Assembly: GCA_020161135.1 (NCBI GenBank)
Contig: JAIUOB010000005.1
Coordinates: forward strand, 434,001 to 498,000
Direction of reading: 5' to 3'
DNA from: Gemmatimonadota bacterium
Lineage (GTDB): Bacteria > Gemmatimonadota > Gemmatimonadetes > Gemmatimonadales > Gemmatimonadaceae
DNA length: 64,000 bases
The translations under genes were made by a program, and so were the position numbers. This document shows positions 50,414-59,025 of this stretch, piece after piece. The notes beneath the pieces were generated by a model. The model saw nothing but the letters and a program-made list of their open reading frames with translations. It was not told the DNA's origin and ran no database searches. Every line of letters starts with the position of its first letter. Position 1 is the first letter of the stretch.

Positions 50414-52054
50414 ATGTGGTCGCGCATCTGGGTACTTCGTGAAGGGCCGCGGCGGCTCCTGACGCTGGGCGTGCTCTCGCTCGTGCTGGTCACGGGCTCC
50501 GCCATCGCGCAGATCGGTTTCGGGCTGCGGCGTTCGCCCGCCGATTCGCTCCCCAGCACCGTGTCGCCCGGCTCGCCGCGCGCCGCGGTGCTGGAGTACC
50601 TGCGGCTCGCCGAGGCCGGCGACTGGACGGGCGCGTCGGACTTCCTCGCCGTCGGCACGGCCGATCGCGCCCGCGCGGCGTTGCTCGCGCGGCGCCTCAA
50701 GACCGTGCTCGACCAGCGGGTGGCCCTCGACCCGCGCACGCTGTCACCGCTCGCCGTGGGCGACACGACCGACGGCGACGTGCAGGGTGACCGCGTCGCG
50801 GTGCTCCTGAGTGTCGCCGGCCGTGAGGAGCCGGTCCGGCTGGTGCGCGTGCCCGGCAACCCGTCGCGATGGCTGTTCGCGTCCACCACCGTGGCGCGTG
50901 TCGATGCGTGGTACGCGGCGCTGGGTTCGCCGTGGCTGCGCGACCGCCTGCCGCAGTCGCTGCAGCGCGAAGGCCCGCTGAACGTCTATTGGTGGCAGTG
51001 GATCGGGCTTGCGGCGCTCATCCCGCTCGTGCTCGCGCTGTCGTGGCTCATCGGGGCGCTGCTGCGCAACGTGTTCGGCCGTATCGCCGCACGCACGCTC
51101 ACCACGTGGGACGACGTACTCCTCGAGCACTTGCGCGGGCCCTTCCGGCTGTGGGCCGCGGCGCTCATCGCCGAGCCGCTGCTGTCGGTGCTGCAGCTCA
51201 ACCCTCGCGTGGCGTCGTTTGTCGAGGCCACCGCGCGGGGCCTCCTGCTCATCGCGATTTTCTGGGGGCTGCTGCGCATCATCCGGCTTGGCCAGGAGCG
51301 CATCGAACTCGCGGCGGACCAGCACGGGCAGGGGGCGCAGGCCCGCACGCTCGTGCCGCTCTTCGGCAACATCCTGCGCGTCACGCTCGCGGTGGTGGCG
51401 TTGCTTGTGGCGCTCGCGCAGTTCGGCTACCCGGTGGGGACGCTGCTCGCCGGTCTTGGCATCGGTGGTATCGCCGTGGCGCTCGCCGCGCAGAAGACGG
51501 TGGAGCACCTGTTCGGGAGCGTGAGCCTCGCCTCCGACCGTGCGTTTCGCGTGGGAGACTGGGTGCGCGCCGGCACGACCGAGGGGGCTGTCGAACGCAT
51601 CGGGCTGCGCAGCACCAGCATTCGCACCATCGACCGGACGGTCGTGCGCGTGCCCAACGGGCGACTCGCCGACGAGCGCATCGAGACGTTCGGTGAGCGC
51701 GATCGCATCCTGCTGCGCACCGATCTCGATGTGCCGTACGACACGAGCCCCGAGCAGCTCACGCAGGTGCGCGATGCCATCGAAGCCGCGTTGCGCGCCC
51801 ACCCGCGCATCTGGCCCGACGTCGTGCGCGTCCACGTGGTGGCGTTCACCGAGTCGGCCATTCGTTTCAACATCCAGGCGTGGTTCCTCACGACCGATTG
51901 GAACGAGTTCCTGATGATCCGCCACACGCTGTATCTCGAGTTCCTGCGTATCGTGCGCGATGCCGGCACCAGCTTCGCCTTCCCGTCGCGCACCATCTAC
52001 CACGTGCCGGTCGGCGACGGGACGCCGCCGCCACCCCCCATCACCGGCGAGTGA
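50414..52054 (+). CDS. MscS-family mechanosensitive ion channel with periplasmic N-domain
   Basis: A 546-residue membrane protein. The first helix or signal (TLGVLSLVLVTGSAIAQIG) is followed by an extracytoplasmic domain (~35-195), then helices (WIGLAALIPLVLALSWLIGA; GLLLIAIFWGLLRIIRLG; ILRVTLAVVALLVALAQFG). The pore helix and beta domain signature is GIGGIAVALAAQKTVEHLFG then SVSLASDRAFRVGDWV. Its stop overlaps the next gene's GTG start (GTGA 52051-52054). It likely releases solutes under hypo-osmotic tension, and its operon partners suggest the signal is coupled to a two-component system and a wall hydrolase. Confidence 0.92.
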   Translation: MWSRIWVLREGPRRLLTLGVLSLVLVTGSAIAQIGFGLRRSPADSLPSTVSPGSPRAAVLEYLRLAEAGDWTGASDFLAVGTADRARAALLARRLKTVLDQRVALDPRTLSPLAVGDTTDGDVQGDRVAVLLSVAGREEPVRLVRVPGNPSRWLFASTTVARVDAWYAALGSPWLRDRLPQSLQREGPLNVYWWQWIGLAALIPLVLALSWLIGALLRNVFGRIAARTLTTWDDVLLEHLRGPFRLWAAALIAEPLLSVLQLNPRVASFVEATARGLLLIAIFWGLLRIIRLGQERIELAADQHGQGAQARTLVPLFGNILRVTLAVVALLVALAQFGYPVGTLLAGLGIGGIAVALAAQKTVEHLFGSVSLASDRAFRVGDWVRAGTTEGAVERIGLRSTSIRTIDRTVVRVPNGRLADERIETFGERDRILLRTDLDVPYDTSPEQLTQVRDAIEAALRAHPRIWPDVVRVHVVAFTESAIRFNIQAWFLTTDWNEFLMIRHTLYLEFLRIVRDAGTSFAFPSRTIYHVPVGDGTPPPPPITGE

Positions 52055-54057
52055 CCACCGCCGTGTCGATGGTCGGCGCCGTGTTCGACCCGCTGCGTGC
52101 GGTTGCGCTGTCGCCTGTGGCGCTGCTGCGCGTCGCACAGCCCGACCTCGACATTGCTCCGTCGGCGCTGCTCAGCTCCGAACTGGCGGCGACGCTGCTG
52201 CAGGGCGCTGTCACCACCGGCGTGGCGGCGCTGTGCGCCCACCTGTGGACGCGCTATCGGCGTCCTTGGTTCGGCTGGTTCGCGCTGGCCTGGACGCTGT
52301 ACGTCGCCCGCCTGCTGTGCATTCTCAGTTTCCTGGGCAGCGGCGAGCGCGTGTGGCTGTACTGGCACCAGGTCACGACCGGTTGGACCGCCCTGGTGCT
52401 GCTCTGGGCGTCGCTGGTGTTCCTCCGCCAACCCAAGGCGCGCCCCGCCTATCTGCTGCTCGCGCTCTTTCCGCCGCTCTGGTCGTACGTCGCCATCTAT
52501 CAGCTCGATCACTTCCTCTGGGCCGTGCTGCCGGCGGTGTCGTTCCTGAGTGCGGCCACGATCTGGACCGGGTGGGTCTTCTGGCGACACCACCGGTTGG
52601 TGGGTTCGACCGGTGCGCGCCTGCTCGCCGCCGCGTTCGCACTGTGGGGGCTGCACCACCTCGACTATCCCATTCTCCGCGCGCGCGGCGCGTGGACGCC
52701 ATGGGGCTACTACCTCGACATTGCGTTCGAGCTGCTGGTGGCGGCCGGGCTCGTGCTCCTCGTGCTCGATGATCTTGGCCGTGGCGTGCGCGCCCTGTCC
52801 GCGCTGTCCGGTGACCTGCAGCGCCGAGGGCCCGGCGACGATCCGCTCGATGCGCTGCTCACCCGTCCGCTCGCACTCCCCGGCGTGAACGGGGCGGCGA
52901 TGTTCCTCTTCGACCCCGCCGCGGCCGCCACGAGCTCCGCGAGCACCACCGACGGCACCGACGACGAGTCTGCCTCGGAGATGCTCGAGCGGGTGCTCGC
53001 ACAGGCCCGCGCCATGGACGACGCCGAGGCGCAGGCGTCGCGCGCCGACGGTGCGCCGCCGCGCGGCCGGTTCGTGCGAGGCAAAGGGGTGGCGGCGTCG
53101 TGGCCCGCGGCGCCCATCGAGGCCGACGTGCAGGAGGCGCTGCGTCGTGTGCGCGTCACGCGCCGGCCGCAGGTCGTCGCCGCGACCGGACAGCAGCCGT
53201 TCATCGCGGTGCTGCCGGTGGGGTCGGGGCCGCGCCTCGTGGGCGCGCTCGTGATGGCGGGTGAAGTGCGCAATCCGTTCACCGCGCTCGATGACGACTT
53301 CCTGCTCGCCTTCGGACAGCAGGTGGGCGCCGCCCTCGATCAGTGGGCGCTCGATCGCGAGCTCGCCGCACGGACGCGCGCACTCGAGCAGCTCTCCGTC
53401 CGCATGGTGCGGCAGCACGAGGACGAGCGGCGCCGGCTGTCGCGCGAACTGCACGACGAAACCGCGCAGGTGTTCTCCGCGGTCAAGATGCAGGTGGCCA
53501 CGCTGCGCAGCACGCTCTCCGACGACGCACGCAGCCGCGTCGAACGCCTGCTCGCGCTCGTCGACACGGGCATCGCCAGCATTCGCCAGGTCACGAGTGC
53601 CCTGCGCCCCTCGCTGCTCGATGACCTCGGGCTGCGCCCGGCGCTGCAATCGCTCGTCACCGACTTCCGCGAGCGCAGCGGGCTGGTCACGCACTTCGAG
53701 GCACCGGCCACCCTGCCGACCCTGTCCGGCGACGCCGAGCTGGCCGTCTTTCGCGCCGTCCAGGAGGCCCTCAGCAACGTCGTGCGCCACGCCGAAGCGC
53801 AGACCGTGCGGGTTGCCGTCACGCACGAGGCCGTGGTCGGCGGCGACCGCATCGTGGTCACGGTGCACGACGATGGCCGGGGCTTCGCCGCGCTGCGTGG
53901 TGGTCGCCTCCCGGAGGCCGCCGGGCGCATGGGCCTCACCGGCATGCGCGAGCGCCTGCTGGCAGTGGGCGGCACCTTGCAGCTCGCCAATCGCGCCGGA
54001 GGGGCGGAACTGCGTATCGTGGTGCCGGTCTCCCAGTCCACGCCCCTCTCCGCATGA
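52051..54057 (+). CDS. Seven-TM sensor histidine kinase (HisKA_3, NarL-type)
   Basis: A 668-residue protein starting at GTG 52051 (ATG 52069 is an alternative). Residues ~35-255 hold about seven hydrophobic helices (LLQGAVTTGVAALCAHLW; WFGWFALAWTLYVARLLCIL; YLDIAFELLVAAGLVLLVLD). A GAF-like domain (~270-440, VAATGQQPFIAVLPVGSGPR) follows. The dimerisation helix has RRRLSRELHDETAQ with the phosphorylatable His468. The ATPase domain shows EALSNVVRHAEAQTV and VHDDGRGF, ending RMGLTGMRERLLAVGG. Signals through the response regulator encoded next (ATGA overlap). The ligand is unknown; operon context suggests envelope stress. Confidence 0.93.
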   Translation: MTTAVSMVGAVFDPLRAVALSPVALLRVAQPDLDIAPSALLSSELAATLLQGAVTTGVAALCAHLWTRYRRPWFGWFALAWTLYVARLLCILSFLGSGERVWLYWHQVTTGWTALVLLWASLVFLRQPKARPAYLLLALFPPLWSYVAIYQLDHFLWAVLPAVSFLSAATIWTGWVFWRHHRLVGSTGARLLAAAFALWGLHHLDYPILRARGAWTPWGYYLDIAFELLVAAGLVLLVLDDLGRGVRALSALSGDLQRRGPGDDPLDALLTRPLALPGVNGAAMFLFDPAAAATSSASTTDGTDDESASEMLERVLAQARAMDDAEAQASRADGAPPRGRFVRGKGVAASWPAAPIEADVQEALRRVRVTRRPQVVAATGQQPFIAVLPVGSGPRLVGALVMAGEVRNPFTALDDDFLLAFGQQVGAALDQWALDRELAARTRALEQLSVRMVRQHEDERRRLSRELHDETAQVFSAVKMQVATLRSTLSDDARSRVERLLALVDTGIASIRQVTSALRPSLLDDLGLRPALQSLVTDFRERSGLVTHFEAPATLPTLSGDAELAVFRAVQEALSNVVRHAEAQTVRVAVTHEAVVGGDRIVVTVHDDGRGFAALRGGRLPEAAGRMGLTGMRERLLAVGGTLQLANRAGGAELRIVVPVSQSTPLSA

Positions 54058-54725
54058 CTGATCCCCGCGCAGGTACGTCCGCCATTCGCGTCCTCCTCGC
54101 CGACGACCACGCGCTCGTCCGCGAAGGGCTGCGCTATGTCCTCGACGCCGATCCGGCCATCGAGGTGGTGGCCGAGGCGGCCAACGGGCGCGTGGCGGTG
54201 GAGCTGGCGTTGCAGCACCGCCCGGACGTCGTGGTGTTCGACATCACAATGCCCGAGGAGAACGGGCTGCGCGCCGCCGAGCGGCTGCTGGGGGAAATGC
54301 CGGACGCCAAGGTGCTGTTGCTGAGCATGCACGACAACACCGAGTACGTGCGTGAGGGGATGCGAATCGGCACGCACGGCTACCTGCTGAAGGATTCGGC
54401 CGGGGAAGAGCTACGGGCGGCTATCCGCGCGGTCCATGCCGGGGGTACCTTCTTCAGCCCCGCCGTGGTTCGGCGCCTCACGACGGCCACGCCTGCGCCG
54501 GCCGTGAGCGCGGTCGGTCCGCTCGACGCCCTCACGCCGCGTGAACGCGACGTGCTGGCGGGCGTTGCCCGCGGGCTCACCAACAAGGCCATCGCCGCCG
54601 AGCTCGGCATCAGTCGTCGCACGGTCGAGGCCCATCGCGAAAGTCTCATGCGCAAGCTGCAGATCCATTCGGTGGCCGGACTCACCCGCCTCGCGCTCGA
54701 GGCCGGGTTGGTGAGCGACACGTGA
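54054..54725 (+). CDS. NarL/LuxR-family response regulator
   Basis: A 223-residue regulator starting within the kinase stop. The receiver domain has LADDHALVREGLRY, the phosphoacceptor Asp63 in VVVFDITMPEENG, and the conserved Lys in HGYLLKDSAGEEL. The C-terminal helix-turn-helix is LTPRERDVLAGVARGLTNKA then IAAELGISRRTVEAHRESLM. It should bind DNA as a dimer when phosphorylated by the upstream kinase. Its stop overlaps the GTG of the transglycosylase gene, so the target may include this operon. Confidence 0.96.
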   Translation: MTDPRAGTSAIRVLLADDHALVREGLRYVLDADPAIEVVAEAANGRVAVELALQHRPDVVVFDITMPEENGLRAAERLLGEMPDAKVLLLSMHDNTEYVREGMRIGTHGYLLKDSAGEELRAAIRAVHAGGTFFSPAVVRRLTTATPAPAVSAVGPLDALTPRERDVLAGVARGLTNKAIAAELGISRRTVEAHRESLMRKLQIHSVAGLTRLALEAGLVSDT

Positions 54726-56458
54726 GGCGTGATCTCACGCGTGGCGTCTCACGCGCCGGTGCCGTCGGGCTGAGCCTGCTCGCGCTGACCACGGGCTGCG
54801 GCCTGGCACCGTTGCGGCCGGTGGTTCCCGCGCCTGCCGCGCCGCTGGCGGCGCCGTCTGCCTCGCCCGTGTCGACAGCAGCACCAGCTGCGGCGTCGCC
54901 GGCTGCGGCGTCGCCGGCCGCGGCGGACACCGTCACCCGCGTGACGGCAGCGGCGGTGCGCGACGAGGTGGTCGATGCCGCGGCGGCGGTCTTCGGCGAC
55001 ACCACCGGCGTGGCGGACCTCGCGGCCGTGGCCGGCCCGAGCTGGGACATCGACGTGCTGTCCTACGAGACGCACGATCGGGTCGCGCACTACGTCAACC
55101 TCTTCACCGGCACCGCGCGCGAGCGCTTCACGACGCGCCTGTCGCGCGGCACCCGCTACGACGCGATGATTCGTGCCAAGCTGCGGGCGAGCGGCATGCC
55201 GGAAGACCTCATCTACCTCGCCCTCATCGAGAGTGGCTTCGACCCGGACGCATACTCGCGCGCGGCGGCGGTCGGCATGTGGCAGTTCATGAGCAGCACG
55301 GCGCGCGATGTCGGACTGCGCGTCGACTGGTGGATGGATGAGCGGCGCGATCCCGCGCGCTCCACCGACGGCGCCATCAAGTTCCTGGGGTTCCTGCAGA
55401 AGCAGTTCGGCTCGCTCTATCTCGCGGCCGCGGCATACAACGGGGGGCCGGGGCGTGTGGCCCGCGGACTCACCCGCTTCGCCGACGAACTCGAGGGGAT
55501 CAACGGCGAAGACCGCTTCTTCGCCCTCGCCGAACAGGACTACCTGCGGGCGGAGACCCGCAACTACGTGCCGCAGCTCATCGCGGCAGCGCTCGTCGCC
55601 AAGACGCCGGCGCGCTACGGTCTCCCGGTCGATTCACAGCCGGCCTACGTGTACGACTCCGTGCTGGTCGAGGCCGGGACGCGCCTCGCTGCAGTGGCCG
55701 AAGCCGGCGGGGTCGAGCGGAGTGTCCTGCGCGAGCTCAACCCGGCCGTGCTGCGCGGCATCACGCCGCCCGACGCGGCCATCTGGGTGCGTGTGCCCGT
55801 CGGCGCTGCCGACAGCATTCGCGCGGCGCTCGACAGCATGGACCTCGAGCGCCGGGCCGGCTTCCGTGAGGTGACGGTCTCGACGGCCGCGACGCCGACG
55901 GCCTTCGCGGCCAAGCACGACGTCTCAGTGCGGCACCTCCGCTGGTACAACCCGTCCATGCGGACCGCGAAGAGCGGCCGGCTGGTCACCGGCCAGCGGC
56001 TGCGTGTCCCGCACGCCGATGCCATTGCCCTGGCCCGGGAGCTCCCCGACCCGGGGATCGAGCGCTACGGCCCCACGGCGGCCAGCAGCAGTCGCGCCGG
56101 CGTCCATGTGGTGCGTCGCGGCGAGACGCTGGGCGGGATCGCTCGGCGGTACGGGCTGTCGGAGGCGCAACTCCGGTCGCTGAACAGCATGCGCGGGTCC
56201 CGCATCCTGGCCGGTCAGTCGCTGGTGGTGCGGCGTGCGAGCAGCGCATCGCGCGCAACCAGCGCCAGGGCGACCAGCTCCGCCCGGACGAAGAGCACGC
56301 CCAAAGCCAAGAGCACGTCCAAGGCGAAGAGCACGGCCAAGGCGAAGAGCACGGGCAAGGCGAAGAGCACGGCCAAGGGCAGGGGCTCCTCGAAGCCGAA
56401 GCCGACCGCTTCCACGACCCGGACCACCGCGAAAACGAAGAAGCCGACGTCACGGTGA
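54722..56458 (+). CDS. LysM-containing lytic murein transglycosylase lipoprotein (MltD-like)
   Basis: A 578-residue protein starting at GTG 54722, overlapping the regulator stop. Lipobox LALTTGC. The SLT domain has catalytic Glu170 in YLALIESGFDPDAYS, AAAVGMWQFMSSTARDVGLR and YNGGPGRVARGLTR. A LysM-like segment (~395-440, AAKHDVSVRHLRWYNPSM) and a clear LysM (VVRRGETLGGIARRYGLSEA) follow. The C-terminal 80 residues are a Lys/Ser/Thr/Ala tail with five KSTxKA units. It cleaves peptidoglycan glycan strands. The basic tail could bind anionic polymers; that is inference. Confidence 0.93.
   Translation: MRRDLTRGVSRAGAVGLSLLALTTGCGLAPLRPVVPAPAAPLAAPSASPVSTAAPAAASPAAASPAAADTVTRVTAAAVRDEVVDAAAAVFGDTTGVADLAAVAGPSWDIDVLSYETHDRVAHYVNLFTGTARERFTTRLSRGTRYDAMIRAKLRASGMPEDLIYLALIESGFDPDAYSRAAAVGMWQFMSSTARDVGLRVDWWMDERRDPARSTDGAIKFLGFLQKQFGSLYLAAAAYNGGPGRVARGLTRFADELEGINGEDRFFALAEQDYLRAETRNYVPQLIAAALVAKTPARYGLPVDSQPAYVYDSVLVEAGTRLAAVAEAGGVERSVLRELNPAVLRGITPPDAAIWVRVPVGAADSIRAALDSMDLERRAGFREVTVSTAATPTAFAAKHDVSVRHLRWYNPSMRTAKSGRLVTGQRLRVPHADAIALARELPDPGIERYGPTAASSSRAGVHVVRRGETLGGIARRYGLSEAQLRSLNSMRGSRILAGQSLVVRRASSASRATSARATSSARTKSTPKAKSTSKAKSTAKAKSTGKAKSTAKGRGSSKPKPTASTTRTTAKTKKPTSR
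56291..56380 (+). repeat. Five 18-bp tandem repeats encoding KSTxKA
   Basis: Five consecutive units beginning AAGAGCACG at 56291, 56309, 56327, 56345 and 56363, differing mainly in the fourth codon (Pro, Ser, Ala, Gly, Ala). In frame with the transglycosylase, so copy number changes would lengthen or shorten the tail without a frameshift. Confidence 0.85.
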
Positions 56459-56469
56459 CGTCGGCTTCT
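56439..56469. terminator. Bidirectional terminator palindrome
   Basis: AGAAGCCGACGTCAC (56439-56453), a central G, and GTGACGTCGGCTTCT (56455-56469) form a perfect 15-bp palindrome that contains the TGA stop of the transglycosylase gene. It lies 22 bases before the stop of the convergent SLT gene. Confidence 0.75.
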
Positions 56470-56491
56470 CTGGTCGTACGGTCGGAGAAAT

Positions 56492-57274
56492 TCAGTCCAG
56501 CGTGCCGCGTCCGCGATAGCCGCGCAGCATGACGCTTTCGTAGCCGTTGGCCGGGCTCACGCCCATCGCCAGCGCCGACTGGACCGCGACCGGTCCGCGA
56601 TTGTACACGAGCAGCGCGAGGCGCAGGTCGCCCTTGTACTCGCGAATGAGGCCGCGCAGGTAGCGGAAGCCGATGCGCAGGTTGACGTCGGGGTCGAGCA
56701 GACGCTCCCGGGTGACCCGCGGTTCGAAGTGGCGCGCCGTGCCCAGCATGAGCTGCGTGAGCCCAATTGCCCCGACCGGGCTGATGGCCGTGGTGCGGAA
56801 CTCGCTCTCGACCTTCACGAGACGGAAGCCCAGCTCAGGCTCGATCCCCGCCGTGATGGCCGCGTCGTAGATGCGACGGGCAAGCTCAGGCCGAATGCGG
56901 TAGCTGCGGCTGTAGCCGTAGATGCGATGCCAGCGGGAGAGCGTCTCCCGGGCGGCAGTGTCCTGCGCGGCCATGAAGGGGAGCGGCGACCCCGTGCGAC
57001 CGACTTCACGGCGGAGCACGGCCCCGGCGGGTTGCCAAGCCAGCGGCGGCACCATGAGCGTCTGTCCCACCAACGCCGCACCGGATGCCGACGGCGTGGG
57101 GGAGACCGCAGTGGGCGTGCGCACGCCCTCGGGGCGGACCACCACCGCAGCCACGTACACCAACGCCAGCGTGACCAACACGCGCCCCACGCGTCGTTGC
57201 GTCAGCCGGCGTTGCATCCTCCGGCGACGCGCCACGGCATCGTGGCGTCCAACTCTATCGATAGGCTCCTGCAC
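56492..57274 (-). CDS. Lytic transglycosylase SLT-domain protein
   Basis: A 260-residue protein starting at ATG 57274. A very basic N-terminus (RRRRMQRRLTQRR) precedes one membrane segment (VGRVLVTLALVYVAAVVV), so it is probably anchored by the N-terminus facing the periplasm. The SLT core has the catalytic Glu156 in LVKVESEFRTTAIS, VGAIGLTQLMLGTARHF and LLVYNRGPVAVQSAL. It cuts peptidoglycan strands. It follows moaC by 21 bases on the minus strand and converges on the MltD-like gene, so two transglycosylases end face to face. Confidence 0.88.
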   Translation of the reverse strand: MQEPIDRVGRHDAVARRRRMQRRLTQRRVGRVLVTLALVYVAAVVVRPEGVRTPTAVSPTPSASGAALVGQTLMVPPLAWQPAGAVLRREVGRTGSPLPFMAAQDTAARETLSRWHRIYGYSRSYRIRPELARRIYDAAITAGIEPELGFRLVKVESEFRTTAISPVGAIGLTQLMLGTARHFEPRVTRERLLDPDVNLRIGFRYLRGLIREYKGDLRLALLVYNRGPVAVQSALAMGVSPANGYESVMLRGYRGRGTLD

Positions 57275-57295
57275 GGGACCTCCTGATCCAGTCGG

Positions 57296-57844
57296 TCACG
57301 GTCCGGCGGTGAAGTCCCCCCTCGTGCCGCCGCGCTTCTCGCGCAGCACGATGTCGGTCATCACCATCGTCCGATCAACGGCCTTCGCCATGTCGTAGAT
57401 GGCCAGCAACGCCACCGACACAGCCGTCAACGCCTCCATTTCGACCCCGGTCTGCCCGGTGGTTCGCACTGCCGATTCGACCCGGCAGCCAGGAAGCGCC
57501 TCGTCCAGACTAACCCGGACCTCGACCGCCGACAACGGCAGCGGGTGGCACAGCGGGACGAGCTCAGCGGTACGCTTGGCTGCCTGAATTCCGGCCAGTC
57601 GGGCCACCGGAATGACGTCACCTTTCTTCAAGGTGTTGTCTCGTATGGCCTTGAAGGTGTCCGGCTGCATCCGGATTGCGCCGATGGCGACTGCCGACCG
57701 TACGGAAATCGGCTTGTCGCCCACGTCCACCATGCGAAAAATCCCCTGCGCATCGGTGTGCGTCAGGTCACGCCCGGAGGCGGAATTCTGCGCGCCCGGG
57801 GCGCCAGGCCCCTCGGGCGCCGGGTGGGTGGGCTGGTCGGCCAT
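57296..57844 (-). CDS. moaC: Cyclic pyranopterin monophosphate synthase MoaC
   Basis: A 182-residue enzyme of molybdenum cofactor synthesis. Family motifs are FRMVDVGDKPISVRSAVAIG, KGDVIPVARLAGIQAAKRT then LVPLCHPL, EMEALTAVSVALLAIYDMAK and VDRTMVMTDIVLREKRGG, holding the active-site Lys and Asp residues. An N-terminal extension of ~25 residues is Pro/Ala-rich. It lies between holB (14 bases) and the SLT gene (21 bases) on the same strand. No other moa genes are in the window. Confidence 0.98.
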   Translation of the reverse strand: MADQPTHPAPEGPGAPGAQNSASGRDLTHTDAQGIFRMVDVGDKPISVRSAVAIGAIRMQPDTFKAIRDNTLKKGDVIPVARLAGIQAAKRTAELVPLCHPLPLSAVEVRVSLDEALPGCRVESAVRTTGQTGVEMEALTAVSVALLAIYDMAKAVDRTMVMTDIVLREKRGGTRGDFTAGP

Positions 57845-57858
57845 GCGTTCGGGATGAC

Positions 57859-58974
57859 TCAGGTGAAGAGGGTGCGTCGCACGCCGTGGACGAGGGCGTC
57901 GTGCAGCGCGTCCACCAGCGCGTGTCCGAGCAACTGCGGACTCACGTTGCCGTTCGCGCGCCCCTTCGCACTCTCCACGAGTGGCACGGCCGCCGCTGTC
58001 CGCCGCGCATCGATGTCGCGCCCGGCCTGCACCAGGTCGTGCACACGCATGTGCAGCAACTGGGTGAGCGCGTCGAGCATGTCGCTGAACGCACCACGCG
58101 CGCCGGCCACGCCGAGCTTCGCCGTGACCTTCAGTCGCTCAGCGCGACCATCGGGGGTGGCGGGCGCCAGCGCCGCTTCGAGCAGTCGCCGTGCGCTGCC
58201 GAGGGCCGCAGCAAGTCCGTCGCCGCCGAACAGCGCCCCCGGCGCGCCGCCGGCGCGTTGCACCGCGTCGGCGCGCGGCAGCCTGCTGAGTCGTGACGCG
58301 ATGGCAGGGTGCTCCAGGAATGCCACCACGTCGTCGCGGCGCATGGGAGGCACCCGCACCGAGACGACCCGCGAGCGAATGGTCGGGAGCAGCGCCCCAG
58401 GCTCACTCGACGTGAGCAACAGCGTCGTCCCCGGCGGCGGCTCCTCGAGCAACTTGAGGAACGCATTGGCGGCCTGGTCGGAGCCTTCCTGCGATACCAT
58501 GCGCTCGGCGTCGCCCACGACGAAGACCGTGCGCGCCGCCATCGCGGGACGCAGGGAGGCTCGATGCAGCAGCGCCCGCACCGTCGCCACATGGAGCCCC
58601 TCGGTGCCCGATGACGGCCCCCACACCCCTTCGGCTTCCATGCGCTCACCGATGGCTTCGGCCAGGTCGGCCTTCACGTCGTCCGGCGACGCGTCCCCAT
58701 CCTTGAGACGCGGCCGCGGAAAGAACCAGTGAAGGTCTGGGTGCTGCCCCCGCTCGGCGTAGCGGCAGTGGACGCAGCGGCCGCACGGCTCGGACGCGCC
58801 CGAGGGCATCGCCTGCTCACACAGGAGATATTGCCCGAGCCACAGCGCAAAACGCTGCTTGCCCACCCCGCGAGGCCCCTGGAAGAGGAGGCTCGCGGGG
58901 AGGCGACCGTCGCGCGCGGCGGCGGTGAGCCGCGCACGCAGTGGGAGATGGCCGAAGAGCGGAAGCAACGCCAT
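57859..58974 (-). CDS. holB: DNA polymerase III delta' subunit (HolB-like)
   Basis: A 371-residue AAA+ clamp-loader subunit. FQGPRGVGKQRFALWLGQYL is the Walker A region; the zinc ligands are in CGRCVHCRYAERGQHPDLHW. Sensor and SRC-type segments follow: TVFVVGDAERM, AANAFLKLLEEPPPGTTLLL and TIRSRVVSVRVPP. The C-terminal third is variable helical. It stimulates loading of the beta clamp. It leads a minus-strand cluster holB-moaC-SLT gene and is divergent from the P1 peptidase. Confidence 0.93.
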   Translation of the reverse strand: MALLPLFGHLPLRARLTAAARDGRLPASLLFQGPRGVGKQRFALWLGQYLLCEQAMPSGASEPCGRCVHCRYAERGQHPDLHWFFPRPRLKDGDASPDDVKADLAEAIGERMEAEGVWGPSSGTEGLHVATVRALLHRASLRPAMAARTVFVVGDAERMVSQEGSDQAANAFLKLLEEPPPGTTLLLTSSEPGALLPTIRSRVVSVRVPPMRRDDVVAFLEHPAIASRLSRLPRADAVQRAGGAPGALFGGDGLAAALGSARRLLEAALAPATPDGRAERLKVTAKLGVAGARGAFSDMLDALTQLLHMRVHDLVQAGRDIDARRTAAAVPLVESAKGRANGNVSPQLLGHALVDALHDALVHGVRRTLFT

Positions 58975-59025
58975 CCTCTATTCTAGTCCGACGTCCTCCT
59001 CCCGACGCCCCCCCCGTTGCTCCCC

